The position numbers were made by a program, and so were the translations under genes. The notes under the pieces are model-generated. The model had not been told where the DNA came from. It did no database searches and was given only the letters and a program-made list of their open reading frames with translations. A DNA stretch of 17,849 bases, from contig CAMLGP010000006.1 of the NCBI GenBank assembly GCA_946479535.1, positions 1 through 17,849 of the forward strand. Direction: 5' to 3'. This stretch comes from an uncultured Bacteroidota bacterium (GTDB taxonomy: Bacteria; Bacteroidota; Bacteroidia; Chitinophagales; Chitinophagaceae). Shown here piece by piece: positions 1-8,688 of this stretch. The first letter of the stretch is position 1. Every line of letters begins with the position of its first letter.

Positions 1-1175
1 CCTTCTTCTGTTCCGGCACCAGTAGCGGATGCGCCAGTTGAACCACCTGTTGATCCGCCAGTTGCGCCTCCGGTTGATCCAGTTGTTCCTCCAGTGGTTC
101 CACCGCTGTTCGTTCTGTTCTCTTCCCTTCTTCTTCTATTTTCTTCATCGGTATATCTTCTTTCTTCCAGGTTCTGACTGGCCACGGTATTATTGTTCTC
201 CCGCTGGCGTTGTCTTTCTTCGTTGAGCTGATCAGTTGCTCTGTCAAGAAAACTCTGTCCTCCATTCAGTGGCTGTGCAAGATCACTCCAGTTGGGTGAA
301 CCTTCCCGGCCAAAAGGAACAAAACACATATCGATCATCTTATTGGTAAGCAGGTCCTGCAACCTTTGCATATTGGGATCTTCACCAATCTGAGTGATCC
401 TGATGGCACCAGATTCACGTAATTCCTGCGTTGCTATACCAATTTCGGCCTGCAATATGGGCGTAGCAACTCCTGCATTGAATATCTCATGATTGTATAT
501 CTTATCCCAGTCCATCTCTATCCTGAATTCAACCGGCGATTGATAACCTGCAAGGGTCATGTTGAGATTAAATGAAATATCCGGAGTAGCCGTCTTTAAT
601 GATTCCCACAAAAGAGTGGCATCTGTTTTATCCAATAAGAAGGATACTGCAATCTTATCTCCCTCAAGCACTGGCGCAGGCCCAATACCTAAAACCCTGC
701 GTGCACCTTCCCCACCTGTGCTATTGGCGTTAGTGATTACACTCTTTGTTATAAGGGCCATGGTACCACCTCTGTACACCACACTTCCTACAATCTTTCC
801 TCTTGGGTTAATATTTTTCAACTCCTGCTCTGCTGCCTTTACTTCATCCGGCGTAACTATCAATCCTACCAGCAAATGCACATATCCTCCACCCTGCCCT
901 GTGGTTGCTTCCTTATCATTTGCACCGGATCGTACATTATCCACAAAACGAATAAAAGAAAACTGCGGCGTACCATTATCATCCGTGCCTAATCTTACTT
1001 TATTGGGCAGGTAGAAATAGCTGTTGGGGTCTTCCACCAGGGGAAACACCTTCAATCCCCCTGCTGTTACCGGCTTATCCAGCAAGATGCGCTGAACAAA
1101 TTCCTTTTGTGCATATGCCATGCTTATACCCAGGACCAGCGGCAACAATAGTATTTGCTGTATGACCTTTTTCAT
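1..1175 (-). CDS. Secreted paralogue-family protein, copy 1 (3' end outside window)
   Basis: The protein starts at ATG 1173-1175 and stays open to the left edge, so about 391 N-terminal residues are visible and the C-terminus is missing. Residues 1-22 form a signal peptide ending in a typical AYA-Q site, so the product is exported. The N-terminal domain carries the signature of the local family: YFYLP (53-57), PQFSFIRFV (70-78), GGGYVHLLV (96-104), a helix followed by a GSVVY strand, then an IAVSFLLD...ATLLWESL segment. After about residue 300 comes a highly charged Arg/Glu/Asn-rich stretch and then a Gly/Thr/Ser repeat linker at the edge. It follows the copy at 1203-3125 by 27 bp and is probably the same operon. 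I do not recognise a named family. The gene and its family membership are well supported; the function is unknown. Confidence 0.88.
   Translation of the reverse strand, partial: MKKVIQQILLLPLVLGISMAYAQKEFVQRILLDKPVTAGGLKVFPLVEDPNSYFYLPNKVRLGTDDNGTPQFSFIRFVDNVRSGANDKEATTGQGGGYVHLLVGLIVTPDEVKAAEQELKNINPRGKIVGSVVYRGGTMALITKSVITNANSTGGEGARRVLGIGPAPVLEGDKIAVSFLLDKTDATLLWESLKTATPDISFNLNMTLAGYQSPVEFRIEMDWDKIYNHEIFNAGVATPILQAEIGIATQELRESGAIRITQIGEDPNMQRLQDLLTNKMIDMCFVPFGREGSPNWSDLAQPLNGGQSFLDRATDQLNEERQRQRENNNTVASQNLEERRYTDEENRRRREENRTNSGGTTGGTTGSTGGATGGSTGGSTGASATGAGTEE
12..107 (-). repeat. Degenerate Gly/Thr/Ser-coding tandem repeat
   Basis: This low-complexity tract in the copy-1 gene encodes about 32 residues built from repeated GGTTGG, GGATGG and GGSTGG units. 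On the plus strand it appears as recurring ccagttg/ggttgatcc words. It looks like a flexible interdomain linker, and its repeated DNA words make unit-number variation by slippage plausible. Confidence 0.7.
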
Positions 1176-1202
1176 TGATACTTTTTTTATTACTTAAATG
1201 AA

Positions 1203-3125
1203 TCAATTCTTTACAACACCCAATATTTCTTTGAACTGGTCAAGTACTTTATCCGTTTTTACTTTTCCATCCGGTCCTGGCGTAATAATGGTCTTTGCTG
1301 CGTCTATGGCCTTATTGAAGATATCCGTGGTTTTGTCATTCAATTCATCAGGGATCACAGCATATACATAGTTATCATTGAGCTTTACACTCCAGGGAAG
1401 AGCGAGCTTGCCTTCTTTTGTATTGTTTAATACCAATCTGTACACATAGCCACGGGTATCCCTGTCCATGAATAGCATTTTGGCTACCAAAGGCTGATTG
1501 GCTGCAGGAGATATATTAATATTCTCTTCTACCTCTTCATTGTATTTCTTGTATCGTATCTGAAGCGTGGCACGGGATATATTGGCCGCTTTCAGTTTTT
1601 CAATATCTGCTTCAAATTCAATATTGCGGGGAACAACAGGAGGTTTCAAGGTTACTGCTTCCATCTGTCCCTTTTCCCAAACAGGAGTAGCCGGAAATAC
1701 ATTACCACCACGGAGGCTCCATTGCACAGCATACTGGTACATATCAGCATTTTTATCATCGCCTGCAGCATAGGTCATGGCAGCGGTGATACCTTTGTCT
1801 GTAACATATTTCTTATCAATAGTGGCACGGTCAGTAAAATCATTTCCTGAATTTCTTTTCTTACGTACGTTAACCGTTACATAATTCACTTCCTGATCAA
1901 ACATTTCCTTTGCTTCCAGGTCCAATACAAAACGGATATCCATATGGCGGTAAAATGCATCATTCAGCAACACGCTTGCCACGCAACTCTTATTATCCTT
2001 TACTGAATTATAAAATGTTTTCAGGTTCTGGGTGATCGACAATTCCATAGGTAGTAAATAATTATAATTTACTTCTATCACTTCCTTTTTCTTTTGAATA
2101 CTCTGCTGAATACGTTTTATATCCAGGTAATAGCCATAGGCTGTGTTTTTTCCTGGTAAAGCCTGGCTTTCTGCTGGCGTAGGTGGGGTTGCCTGCGGTT
2201 GATCTGTTGCAGGTTGAGCAATTTTTGCCATGAATGCCTGGAAGAGCAATTCCGTAATTTTATCTGAACCTGCGTTAGGAATACCCTGATCAATTTCCAT
2301 CTTTATTGCACTTTTCTTAACTAACTCATCATATACTTTATGCAATTCAGACCAGGATTGACTTTCCTGGACCGCGTCCTTTGATTCCACCTTACGATAT
2401 TCAGCATTTACCTTATCTTCTTTGAGCTGTTTTGCTATCTGCTCATAATCGATAATCAATCTTGCTTTTAATCCATTTACTTTCAGGTAGTACTTATAAA
2501 ACAGGTTTACACTGAGATCAGTAACAGAACTTGTTTTCTCAAAGGTTGCTGCCATCAATTGCGCACCGAACTTATTAAGGTTGGTGGCAACCGCAACTTT
2601 CCCTCCCTCTTGTAAAGGGGCCTTACCGGAGGTAACAAGACTCTTGGTCATTCCTCCATCTTTATTAACAACGGCTGATGTGATGGTAAAGGAATTTGCA
2701 TCCTCTGCGGCAAACAGATCAACCGGCCCTTTTACAACAGCTCCGTTTATTTTGGCATTTAGCTTCGATTGGGTTTCGGCAAGCTGTGCCGGTGTATATC
2801 CTGTTTGCATCAGAAAATGCATCAGCGCACCACTAACACCGCCCTGATCTTCCCGCTCTTCTGTAACATATTTTAGAAAGAGGAAGGAGGGAACCTGGGT
2901 TAAAGGATCCTTTGCCAGCATCATCTGGTTAGGCAAGTAATAATAATTCTTAGAGGGTGTGGCAGATGAACCACTGCCTACTAACTGGGCATAGAGCGTC
3001 ATTTGGGAACCATCGTTCAGGGCAAATGATACCTTGCTATTATAGTCAAGGTTTTGAGAAAATGCAGGAATAGTAACTGTAAAACACAGTACCATCACAA
3101 CTGCAATAATCCATTTCTTATTCAT
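1203..3125 (-). CDS. Secreted paralogue-family protein, copy 2
   Basis: A 640-residue exported protein with a signal peptide (about 1-24, ending FSQ). The family signature is present: YYYLP (61-65), FLFLKYV (81-87), a GG..GALMHFLM segment near 95-105, a helix followed by KGPVDLF, then VAVATNLNKFGAQLM. A Pro/Gln/Thr-rich linker near residues 310-335 separates the N-terminal domain from a C-terminal part containing VNYVTVNVRKK and a YAVQWSLRGG segment, both with counterparts in the copies at 3842-5587 and 5607-7493. It begins 30 bp after the hydrolase gene and ends 27 bp before copy 1, so co-transcription is likely. No enzyme motif or membrane anchor is visible. A periplasmic or extracellular, probably beta-rich, structural or binding role is only a guess. 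Confidence 0.88.
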   Translation of the reverse strand: MNKKWIIAVVMVLCFTVTIPAFSQNLDYNSKVSFALNDGSQMTLYAQLVGSGSSATPSKNYYYLPNQMMLAKDPLTQVPSFLFLKYVTEEREDQGGVSGALMHFLMQTGYTPAQLAETQSKLNAKINGAVVKGPVDLFAAEDANSFTITSAVVNKDGGMTKSLVTSGKAPLQEGGKVAVATNLNKFGAQLMAATFEKTSSVTDLSVNLFYKYYLKVNGLKARLIIDYEQIAKQLKEDKVNAEYRKVESKDAVQESQSWSELHKVYDELVKKSAIKMEIDQGIPNAGSDKITELLFQAFMAKIAQPATDQPQATPPTPAESQALPGKNTAYGYYLDIKRIQQSIQKKKEVIEVNYNYLLPMELSITQNLKTFYNSVKDNKSCVASVLLNDAFYRHMDIRFVLDLEAKEMFDQEVNYVTVNVRKKRNSGNDFTDRATIDKKYVTDKGITAAMTYAAGDDKNADMYQYAVQWSLRGGNVFPATPVWEKGQMEAVTLKPPVVPRNIEFEADIEKLKAANISRATLQIRYKKYNEEVEENINISPAANQPLVAKMLFMDRDTRGYVYRLVLNNTKEGKLALPWSVKLNDNYVYAVIPDELNDKTTDIFNKAIDAAKTIITPGPDGKVKTDKVLDQFKEILGVVKN

Positions 3126-3155
3126 GGTTGTAGTTTATATGATTACGAATTCTAT

Positions 3156-3845
3156 TTATCTTCTTTTGTGAAACACAGCATACATTACCCGCTGTCCTAA
3201 AAATGATCCCTGTGATTTCTGGTCTGCATTTTTGATCACTTTCACATTATCCAACTCTCTCAGGCGCTGGTATAGTTTATTTGGCGTAGTGCTCCAGCCA
3301 GTACCTATAAATTCTTTCGACTTAAGCGTTATTCCCAACAATTTTTCTACGGGTATCCGTACAAAATCAGCACAATTGAACTTTCGGGCGTTGAAATCCT
3401 TATTAGCCATTACCATACTATCCAGGTAATGAGCCATCCACTGATCCTGATCCCAATTTGTCCTGATCTGAAGTATGCCATCACAGGGATAATGTTCCCG
3501 GTGTGGTATTCCCTGATCATATAAGCTATTCAGCGTGATCTCATCTGTAGAGGATAGAGGAAGCCGAAAATAAACTGCCGGTATATCCTTTCCCGTTTTG
3601 CTAACACTAAAATCATCTTCATTTGGCCAGAGGTCGAAATAAACCAGCTCCCCTGTGGCAACAGTATCTGGCACCAACTGGTTATTGACCTCTTTAAATA
3701 TGATCTTATAAGTGTCCATTGCAATTCCCATATGACCTGTCTTACCCTTTGATGTGGCGTAATAGATCACGTACACATCATTGGCCCTGGCCATTAATTC
3801 ATTGCATAAGGCAACCAGTGATAATATCAATACCAGTTTCCTCAT
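3156..3845 (-). CDS. Predicted secreted papain-like (permuted NlpC/P60-type) hydrolase
   Basis: A 229-residue protein with an N-terminal signal peptide (about 1-20). Two short motifs suggest a circularly permuted papain-like fold, as in LRAT/YiiX-type proteins. A histidine lies in TGHMGIAMD (H38) and a cysteine follows later in KFNCADFVRIPVEKLLG (C158), the reverse of the Cys-then-His order of classical NlpC/P60 enzymes. A second cysteine at 121 (PCDGILQI) seems less likely to be catalytic. Such folds act as amidases, peptidases or acyltransferases on peptidoglycan, proteins or lipids; the substrate here cannot be read. Its ATG overlaps the stop of the 3842-5587 gene by 4 bp (ATGA), which suggests translational coupling and a job tied to the secreted paralogues. 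The gene call is certain; the fold assignment is moderate and rests on motif order. Confidence 0.75.
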   Translation of the reverse strand: MRKLVLILSLVALCNELMARANDVYVIYYATSKGKTGHMGIAMDTYKIIFKEVNNQLVPDTVATGELVYFDLWPNEDDFSVSKTGKDIPAVYFRLPLSSTDEITLNSLYDQGIPHREHYPCDGILQIRTNWDQDQWMAHYLDSMVMANKDFNARKFNCADFVRIPVEKLLGITLKSKEFIGTGWSTTPNKLYQRLRELDNVKVIKNADQKSQGSFLGQRVMYAVFHKRR

Positions 3846-5587
3846 TTTTCCGGGATCGTATCAATGAATAATATTTCCGTATCATTTTCGCCAGATAGCA
3901 TCTTCTCGGTATTGTCCTTCAAACGCCAGCGGATGGTATACTTATAGTTGTATTGCCCGGCGGGTAGTGTTATATCAAATTGCTTTGTTGACAGATCTTC
4001 CTCCGGCTTTACAGTAAATTCCAGCACTTTCTTATCGCCAAAAAAGGGATACTCAATTTTAATGGTGGTTGCCCGCACATTCTTTTCCTTTAGCAGTGAA
4101 GCATCCCCTTCCAGTTTAATGACGCGTCTTTCATAGGGCGTAAAAAGATTGATCATGGCAGCATTCTGCTGTTGCCATTCTGTTTGCCAGGATTTCCCTC
4201 CCTTGAAATTGTATTGGGCTTTGTAGTCGTAGTTCAGCCAGGCCAGCCTGTCAGCATCACCCACTGAGCCATAGCTCATGGAAATATTCCGGTTATCAGC
4301 CAGTGTTGATTTTACAATATTGGTCTCGCGGATGGTTGTACTGCCATTCTGGTGATTCTTCCGAAGTGTCACCGTTATATTATTGATCAGTTTGTCGAAT
4401 TCAGGTAACAGGCTACCATCCACACCTACAAATACATCCCGTTTTTCAAAATCAGGATCAGAAAGGCTCACTGTTTTGAAATAGGATTCATCAGTCCCGT
4501 ATTTCTTATAGAAATCTCCAATATTAAAGGTGATATAATGATGACGGTCTGTACTACTGCGACTGTTAAAATTGAGAACACTATAGCCGCTTGTTTTTAC
4601 ATCTTTCTTTTTATATCCAAAATGAGCACTAATGGGAAATCCACTGCCGCCACTAAAATTGGAAGTATTATTATTATTGCTGAATACACCATTCAGCAAA
4701 CCAGCCAGTGCATTCTGTTCTCCAGCCGGTAACTGTTCTGGTTCAACCCTGCGAAACATCATATCCGTAACCTTGGTATAGGCAGCATCAACTATCGCCT
4801 GCATTTTGTCATCCTCACCCGTTGTTTCCAATTTGATGGCACTGGTCCTTCGTAACTCTTCATAGATCTTCTCCACTTCAGCACTAACGAAATAGACATT
4901 CAGACCACCGCCTATTTTTTCATTCTTCTGTACCTCCGCCCAATCCACGGTCATCTTTGCATTATATGCATCCATTAACCCGGAAAAGCTGAGATCAAAT
5001 ACAATGGATACATCAGGTGTTTTGGTTTTAAAACTTTCAAGCAATAGTTTTGAGCGTTGAGGATCCAGTTCAAAGGAGAGAGCGATCTTGCTGCCCTGCA
5101 ATACCGGAGCAGCCCCTACAGACATTAATGTTTTTTGAGTAGTGCCTGTTTCCGGGTTAATGATGGAAGAAACAAGAGCATAGCGTCCTTCCTTAAAAAT
5201 GATAGGTCCGCGAAGTTTTACTTCATCATTGTTAAGCATTTCTTTCAGTCGCTCATTAGCTCTTCGCACTTTCGCCTCATCAGTATCATACTCTACCAGG
5301 AAATGGAGTACACCACCGCCACCGGCCTGTGAAATAGTTTTGTCAGTAGAAGCCGATGCATTATCGGCTCCATTCACATACCGGATAAAAGAGAACTGAG
5401 GCTGGTTTTTATCATCAACTCCAAGTGAAGCCCGGTCTGGCAGATAGAGATACTGTGTTGAATCAGTAACCAGTGGGAAACACCACAGGCCTTCTACTCT
5501 CACTCCCCTGTCTATCAATATCTGTTGGGCATTTATCCAGACAGTGATGGAAAGCAGGCAGAATAATATAATGAGTTTTTTATTCAT
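3842..5587 (-). CDS. Secreted paralogue-family protein, copy 3
   Basis: A 581-residue exported protein with a signal peptide (about 1-20, ending INA-Q). It shows the family signature clearly: YLYLP (46-50), PQFSFIRYV (63-71), GGGGVLHFLVEY (89-100), then a helix and RGPIIFKEG, then IALSFELD...LLLESF. A short Asn/Gly/Ser linker (SNNNNTSNFSGGSG) near residue 310 sits between the N-terminal domain and the second half, which holds VFVGVDG, NITVTLRKN, WLNYDYKAQYNFKGG and a final strand-rich domain. It is the closest match in the window to copy 1 in the N-terminal part (both have FPLV, PQFSFIR and APVL.G.KIA). The gap to the preceding gene is 19 bp, and its stop overlaps the start of the hydrolase gene. 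No known family is recognised. Confidence 0.9.
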   Translation of the reverse strand: MNKKLIILFCLLSITVWINAQQILIDRGVRVEGLWCFPLVTDSTQYLYLPDRASLGVDDKNQPQFSFIRYVNGADNASASTDKTISQAGGGGVLHFLVEYDTDEAKVRRANERLKEMLNNDEVKLRGPIIFKEGRYALVSSIINPETGTTQKTLMSVGAAPVLQGSKIALSFELDPQRSKLLLESFKTKTPDVSIVFDLSFSGLMDAYNAKMTVDWAEVQKNEKIGGGLNVYFVSAEVEKIYEELRRTSAIKLETTGEDDKMQAIVDAAYTKVTDMMFRRVEPEQLPAGEQNALAGLLNGVFSNNNNTSNFSGGSGFPISAHFGYKKKDVKTSGYSVLNFNSRSSTDRHHYITFNIGDFYKKYGTDESYFKTVSLSDPDFEKRDVFVGVDGSLLPEFDKLINNITVTLRKNHQNGSTTIRETNIVKSTLADNRNISMSYGSVGDADRLAWLNYDYKAQYNFKGGKSWQTEWQQQNAAMINLFTPYERRVIKLEGDASLLKEKNVRATTIKIEYPFFGDKKVLEFTVKPEEDLSTKQFDITLPAGQYNYKYTIRWRLKDNTEKMLSGENDTEILFIDTIPEK

Positions 5588-5606
5588 AATGGGTTAGCCA
5601 GATTCA

Positions 5607-7493
5607 TTAGCGTTTGAATTGATCAGATGGAGGGGAAGCCAGGAACAGGTAATTGGAGCTTAGTACCGCCATATCGGGTTTTGCCTGACCTTTTTCTTTG
5701 CTATACCAGGTTGTTTGATAAACTACAGGCGCACCGGGATCATGATAAACCGTGGTCTTTGTAGTGGAACCCTGATCTCCCGTCCTGAGAATCACACTGC
5801 GCACTACTTTCTTATCTCCTCCCTGCACACTTGCAAAACTGATGTTTACAGATGCCACACTGTCTGTTGCAAACTGTTGCCTGTCTGCATCCAGTTCAAT
5901 ATATTCTTTGGTCAATGGTGGAATTAAGGATACCGCGGGATCACTGCTTTTGATCCACTGCTTTTCATCAGCAGGATAGCGAACCACTTTTGATTTGCCT
6001 TTAAAACTCCACAGCAACTGATATTCATAATTGAGCCAGTCAGCTGTCTGCGCACCCAGGCGTGGATAAGCGATCTCTTTCAGGTTGATGCCCTTTTTCA
6101 GATCTGTTCCATTTATGATCAGCTGGGAAGTAACATCATCCTGTCCTTCGCCATATTTCTTACGAAAATTGACGGTAACGAAATTGACAATATCATCAAA
6201 TGCATCAATGAATTCACCATCTACCTGGAAGCTGATACCTCTGCGCTGGAAAGCGGGATCATCCATATTTACGATCCGGAAATAGCGTTCATCCTCTCCA
6301 AGAGCTGAATACAATCCACCAATATTGCCTGCAGTATGGAATGGCACCTTGATGGTGGTTGATTTTGAAAGATTGAGATAGAATTTATTGGTCCGGATAT
6401 CCTTCACATCTTTTAATACGTACTGGTTATCGGTTATATATTCGGGGTTGGTATTCTTTTGCTTTTTGGGAGAGAACCATCCCAGTATGGGTAAAGAGCC
6501 CATTACATCAGACATGGCATCGCCAATATCACTAATGACCTGACCTGACTCTGATTTATCTCCCTGCCGTCCTCTGGGATCAAATCCGAGATTAGGATCT
6601 ACTCTTTCCGGTTCTTTGGACCATCCGGTCTTTGTATCAAACATGATCTCTGTAAGCTTGTTGGTGACCACATTCAATATCCCATCCATATCACTTGTCT
6701 TCACACCAAGGCCTGCTGAACGATCAAACACATCTATCTTAATGCCACCCTGTTTGGAGAGATCATCGATTACCTGCCTGATCTGGGTTTTATTATAACC
6801 TTCCTGGCTGGCCTTCATCTGGCTGAAATGGGAATACACCACATTCATTTCAGCTGTTACAACAGCATTGTAAGCTTTTACAGCTGCTTCATAATATCCG
6901 TGAATGGATACAGAAACATCTGAAGTAGGGCCTGTGAATGAATTCCAAAGTAAAGTAGCGCCCTGTGGTGTTAGCAGGGAAGCAACGGCTGCTTTTGATC
7001 CGGGTGTTAATGGCGCATACCCTGAACTGATCACTGATCTTGTCATCGCATCCTTTCCATCCTTATTGCTGAGTATAGCGGAAACGATCTCAAAGCTCGG
7101 TGTAACATTATCGGGATCATCCTTCTTTGGCTGCATCAGGGGAACGGGACCTGCAATATGTGCCCCCGGTATTTTCCGTTGCAACTCTTTTGTAAGCTTT
7201 GTCATTAATGAATCTGGTATTCGAAATTCAACCAGTGCATGGAACAGGCCACCACTATTCTCTACCTTATCTCCGGTATATTTAATACAGAGAAACTCCA
7301 GCGAACCATCTTCTTTGGTAGCAAGTCTTGGGAATTGTGGCAGGTAATAATAATCTTTGGGGTTAGCCCTGTCCTGCAATAAGGTTACGCCTGCTATATA
7401 CACTGCTCCTTCGTCAAACTTTACCTGGGCTTTTATTCCGGCGCAGGAAATGACCAGGAATATCAACAGCATAGATTTAAGTAAGCGTGCCAT
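5607..7493 (-). CDS. Secreted paralogue-family protein, copy 4
   Basis: I chose the ATG at 7491-7493 (628 residues). An open extension upstream would run into the preceding gene, whereas this start immediately precedes a signal peptide (MARLLKSMLLIFLVISC...). Export may be by signal peptidase I (after IKA-Q), but VISC-AG also fits a lipobox, so a lipoprotein is possible. Family signature: YYYLP (48-52), LEFLCIKY (65-72), GGLFHALVEF (81-90), a helix followed by AGPVPLM, then AAVASLLTPQGATLLWNSF. A linker with a hydrophobic patch and charged residues lies near 330-390. The second half has FRIVNMDDPAFQRR, NFVTVNFRKK and WLNYEYQLLWSFKG, aligning well with copy 3. Spacing is 22 bp to the upstream gene and 19 bp to the downstream one. 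Function unknown. Confidence 0.88.
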   Translation of the reverse strand: MARLLKSMLLIFLVISCAGIKAQVKFDEGAVYIAGVTLLQDRANPKDYYYLPQFPRLATKEDGSLEFLCIKYTGDKVENSGGLFHALVEFRIPDSLMTKLTKELQRKIPGAHIAGPVPLMQPKKDDPDNVTPSFEIVSAILSNKDGKDAMTRSVISSGYAPLTPGSKAAVASLLTPQGATLLWNSFTGPTSDVSVSIHGYYEAAVKAYNAVVTAEMNVVYSHFSQMKASQEGYNKTQIRQVIDDLSKQGGIKIDVFDRSAGLGVKTSDMDGILNVVTNKLTEIMFDTKTGWSKEPERVDPNLGFDPRGRQGDKSESGQVISDIGDAMSDVMGSLPILGWFSPKKQKNTNPEYITDNQYVLKDVKDIRTNKFYLNLSKSTTIKVPFHTAGNIGGLYSALGEDERYFRIVNMDDPAFQRRGISFQVDGEFIDAFDDIVNFVTVNFRKKYGEGQDDVTSQLIINGTDLKKGINLKEIAYPRLGAQTADWLNYEYQLLWSFKGKSKVVRYPADEKQWIKSSDPAVSLIPPLTKEYIELDADRQQFATDSVASVNISFASVQGGDKKVVRSVILRTGDQGSTTKTTVYHDPGAPVVYQTTWYSKEKGQAKPDMAVLSSNYLFLASPPSDQFKR

Positions 7494-7515
7494 ATTTTTC
7501 TGTTTAATTTTTTTA

Positions 7516-8688
7516 TTATTGGTTATCTTCTGCCTTTTGTTTAACAACCACCTTATCCGGTGGTGAGGTGATATCCAGTAACTCACTCCAGTCCTTTCTA
7601 ACAGTCCATTCACCGGCCTGCATCTCTCCATCATTTGTTATTTCAGTAACGCGGAATGTATAAGGTTTATCAAGTCTTATTGCATATCCAAATCGAATGC
7701 TTTTGGCATACTGATCCGGTTTATTCTGGCGGAATGAATACGCAGTACTTATCTCTGAGCCATTTACTGAAACGGCCTTGATCTCTACTTTCTTTGCGTA
7801 TAGGTCGGGTCGTAACTCATTATTGAAATCATAACAGTATATATCCAGTAAAGGATATTTGGCAGGGATCCGTTCATTGATATCTGTTTGCTGAATGGCA
7901 TCTGGCCATCGCTGAACATCTACCATTATGGGAATCGCATCAGCCTTAACCATTGCCAGCAGTGAGGCTGTATCCTTATCGCTATCTTCCTGTTGACGGA
8001 AGAATGCTTTTGCATCATTATTCAACCTGCCATCACGGTATACACTGGTATCGTCATTCTTTCCACCATTCATATTTGTATAAAAGGCATAAGAGAGACT
8101 CATGGCGGCCTGTTTATTTCTCAATGCCGTTTCTACCAATTGTGCGTCATTATTATTAATGCGAAAGCTGACCACCCGTTCATTCCAATAACTGTTATTC
8201 ACTTCTGCATTCTCATCTGTTGCTTCAGCATAACCTGTCTGTATCAGATGGGCTGTATCCGCACCATCAGTCCCTGCAAATACCAGTAGTGATGAAAATT
8301 TTCGCACAGGCATCATACGCAATTCTGCACGTGGATAGATTCTTTTCATGGCTGCCTTAAGGTCATTCATCTGGCGTACATGATCAGGCGCTATTCCCAC
8401 CCGGAACTGCACCAGGTTATGGTATTTGCTTACTCCTTTATCTCCTGTTGCGGCAGTACCGGTATATCTCATTTTGATAAGTGTAAACGGCGGCCTTCCA
8501 TCAGCAGCATATAATAGATCATAAGAAGGAGGCAGATAATAAAGAAGATTGGGGTTTTTACTATCCTTATACAATTTCTCACCTTCTACCACCAGAGAGG
8601 AACTGCTCAGAGGCTGTGCCTTCAAAGCTATTTCGCTGGTTATAGTTAACAGGAAAGCAAGAATGATATGGATATTCCTTTTTCTCAT
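7516..8688 (-). CDS. Secreted paralogue-family protein, copy 5 (short form)
   Basis: A 390-residue exported protein with a signal peptide (about 1-24, ending LKA-Q). It carries the N-terminal family signature in divergent form: YYLP (50-53), PPFTLIKMRYTG, YHNLVQFRVG, a helix and strand resembling RMMPVRKFSSLLVFAG, then VVSFRINNNDAQLVETAL. It lacks the linker and most of the long second half of copies 2-4, ending with a shorter strand-rich segment that includes IRFGYAIRLDKPYTFRV. Its ATG overlaps the TGA of the 8685-11084 gene by 4 bp (ATGA), indicating translational coupling. The complete frame, signal peptide and coupling argue for a genuine short member, not a broken gene. Confidence 0.88.
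   Translation of the reverse strand: MRKRNIHIILAFLLTITSEIALKAQPLSSSSLVVEGEKLYKDSKNPNLLYYLPPSYDLLYAADGRPPFTLIKMRYTGTAATGDKGVSKYHNLVQFRVGIAPDHVRQMNDLKAAMKRIYPRAELRMMPVRKFSSLLVFAGTDGADTAHLIQTGYAEATDENAEVNNSYWNERVVSFRINNNDAQLVETALRNKQAAMSLSYAFYTNMNGGKNDDTSVYRDGRLNNDAKAFFRQQEDSDKDTASLLAMVKADAIPIMVDVQRWPDAIQQTDINERIPAKYPLLDIYCYDFNNELRPDLYAKKVEIKAVSVNGSEISTAYSFRQNKPDQYAKSIRFGYAIRLDKPYTFRVTEITNDGEMQAGEWTVRKDWSELLDITSPPDKVVVKQKAEDNQ

Noticed and set aside
7494..7634. Longer N-terminus for paralogue copy 4 starting near 7634
   Set aside because: It would overlap the upstream gene by more than 100 bp and bury the signal peptide.
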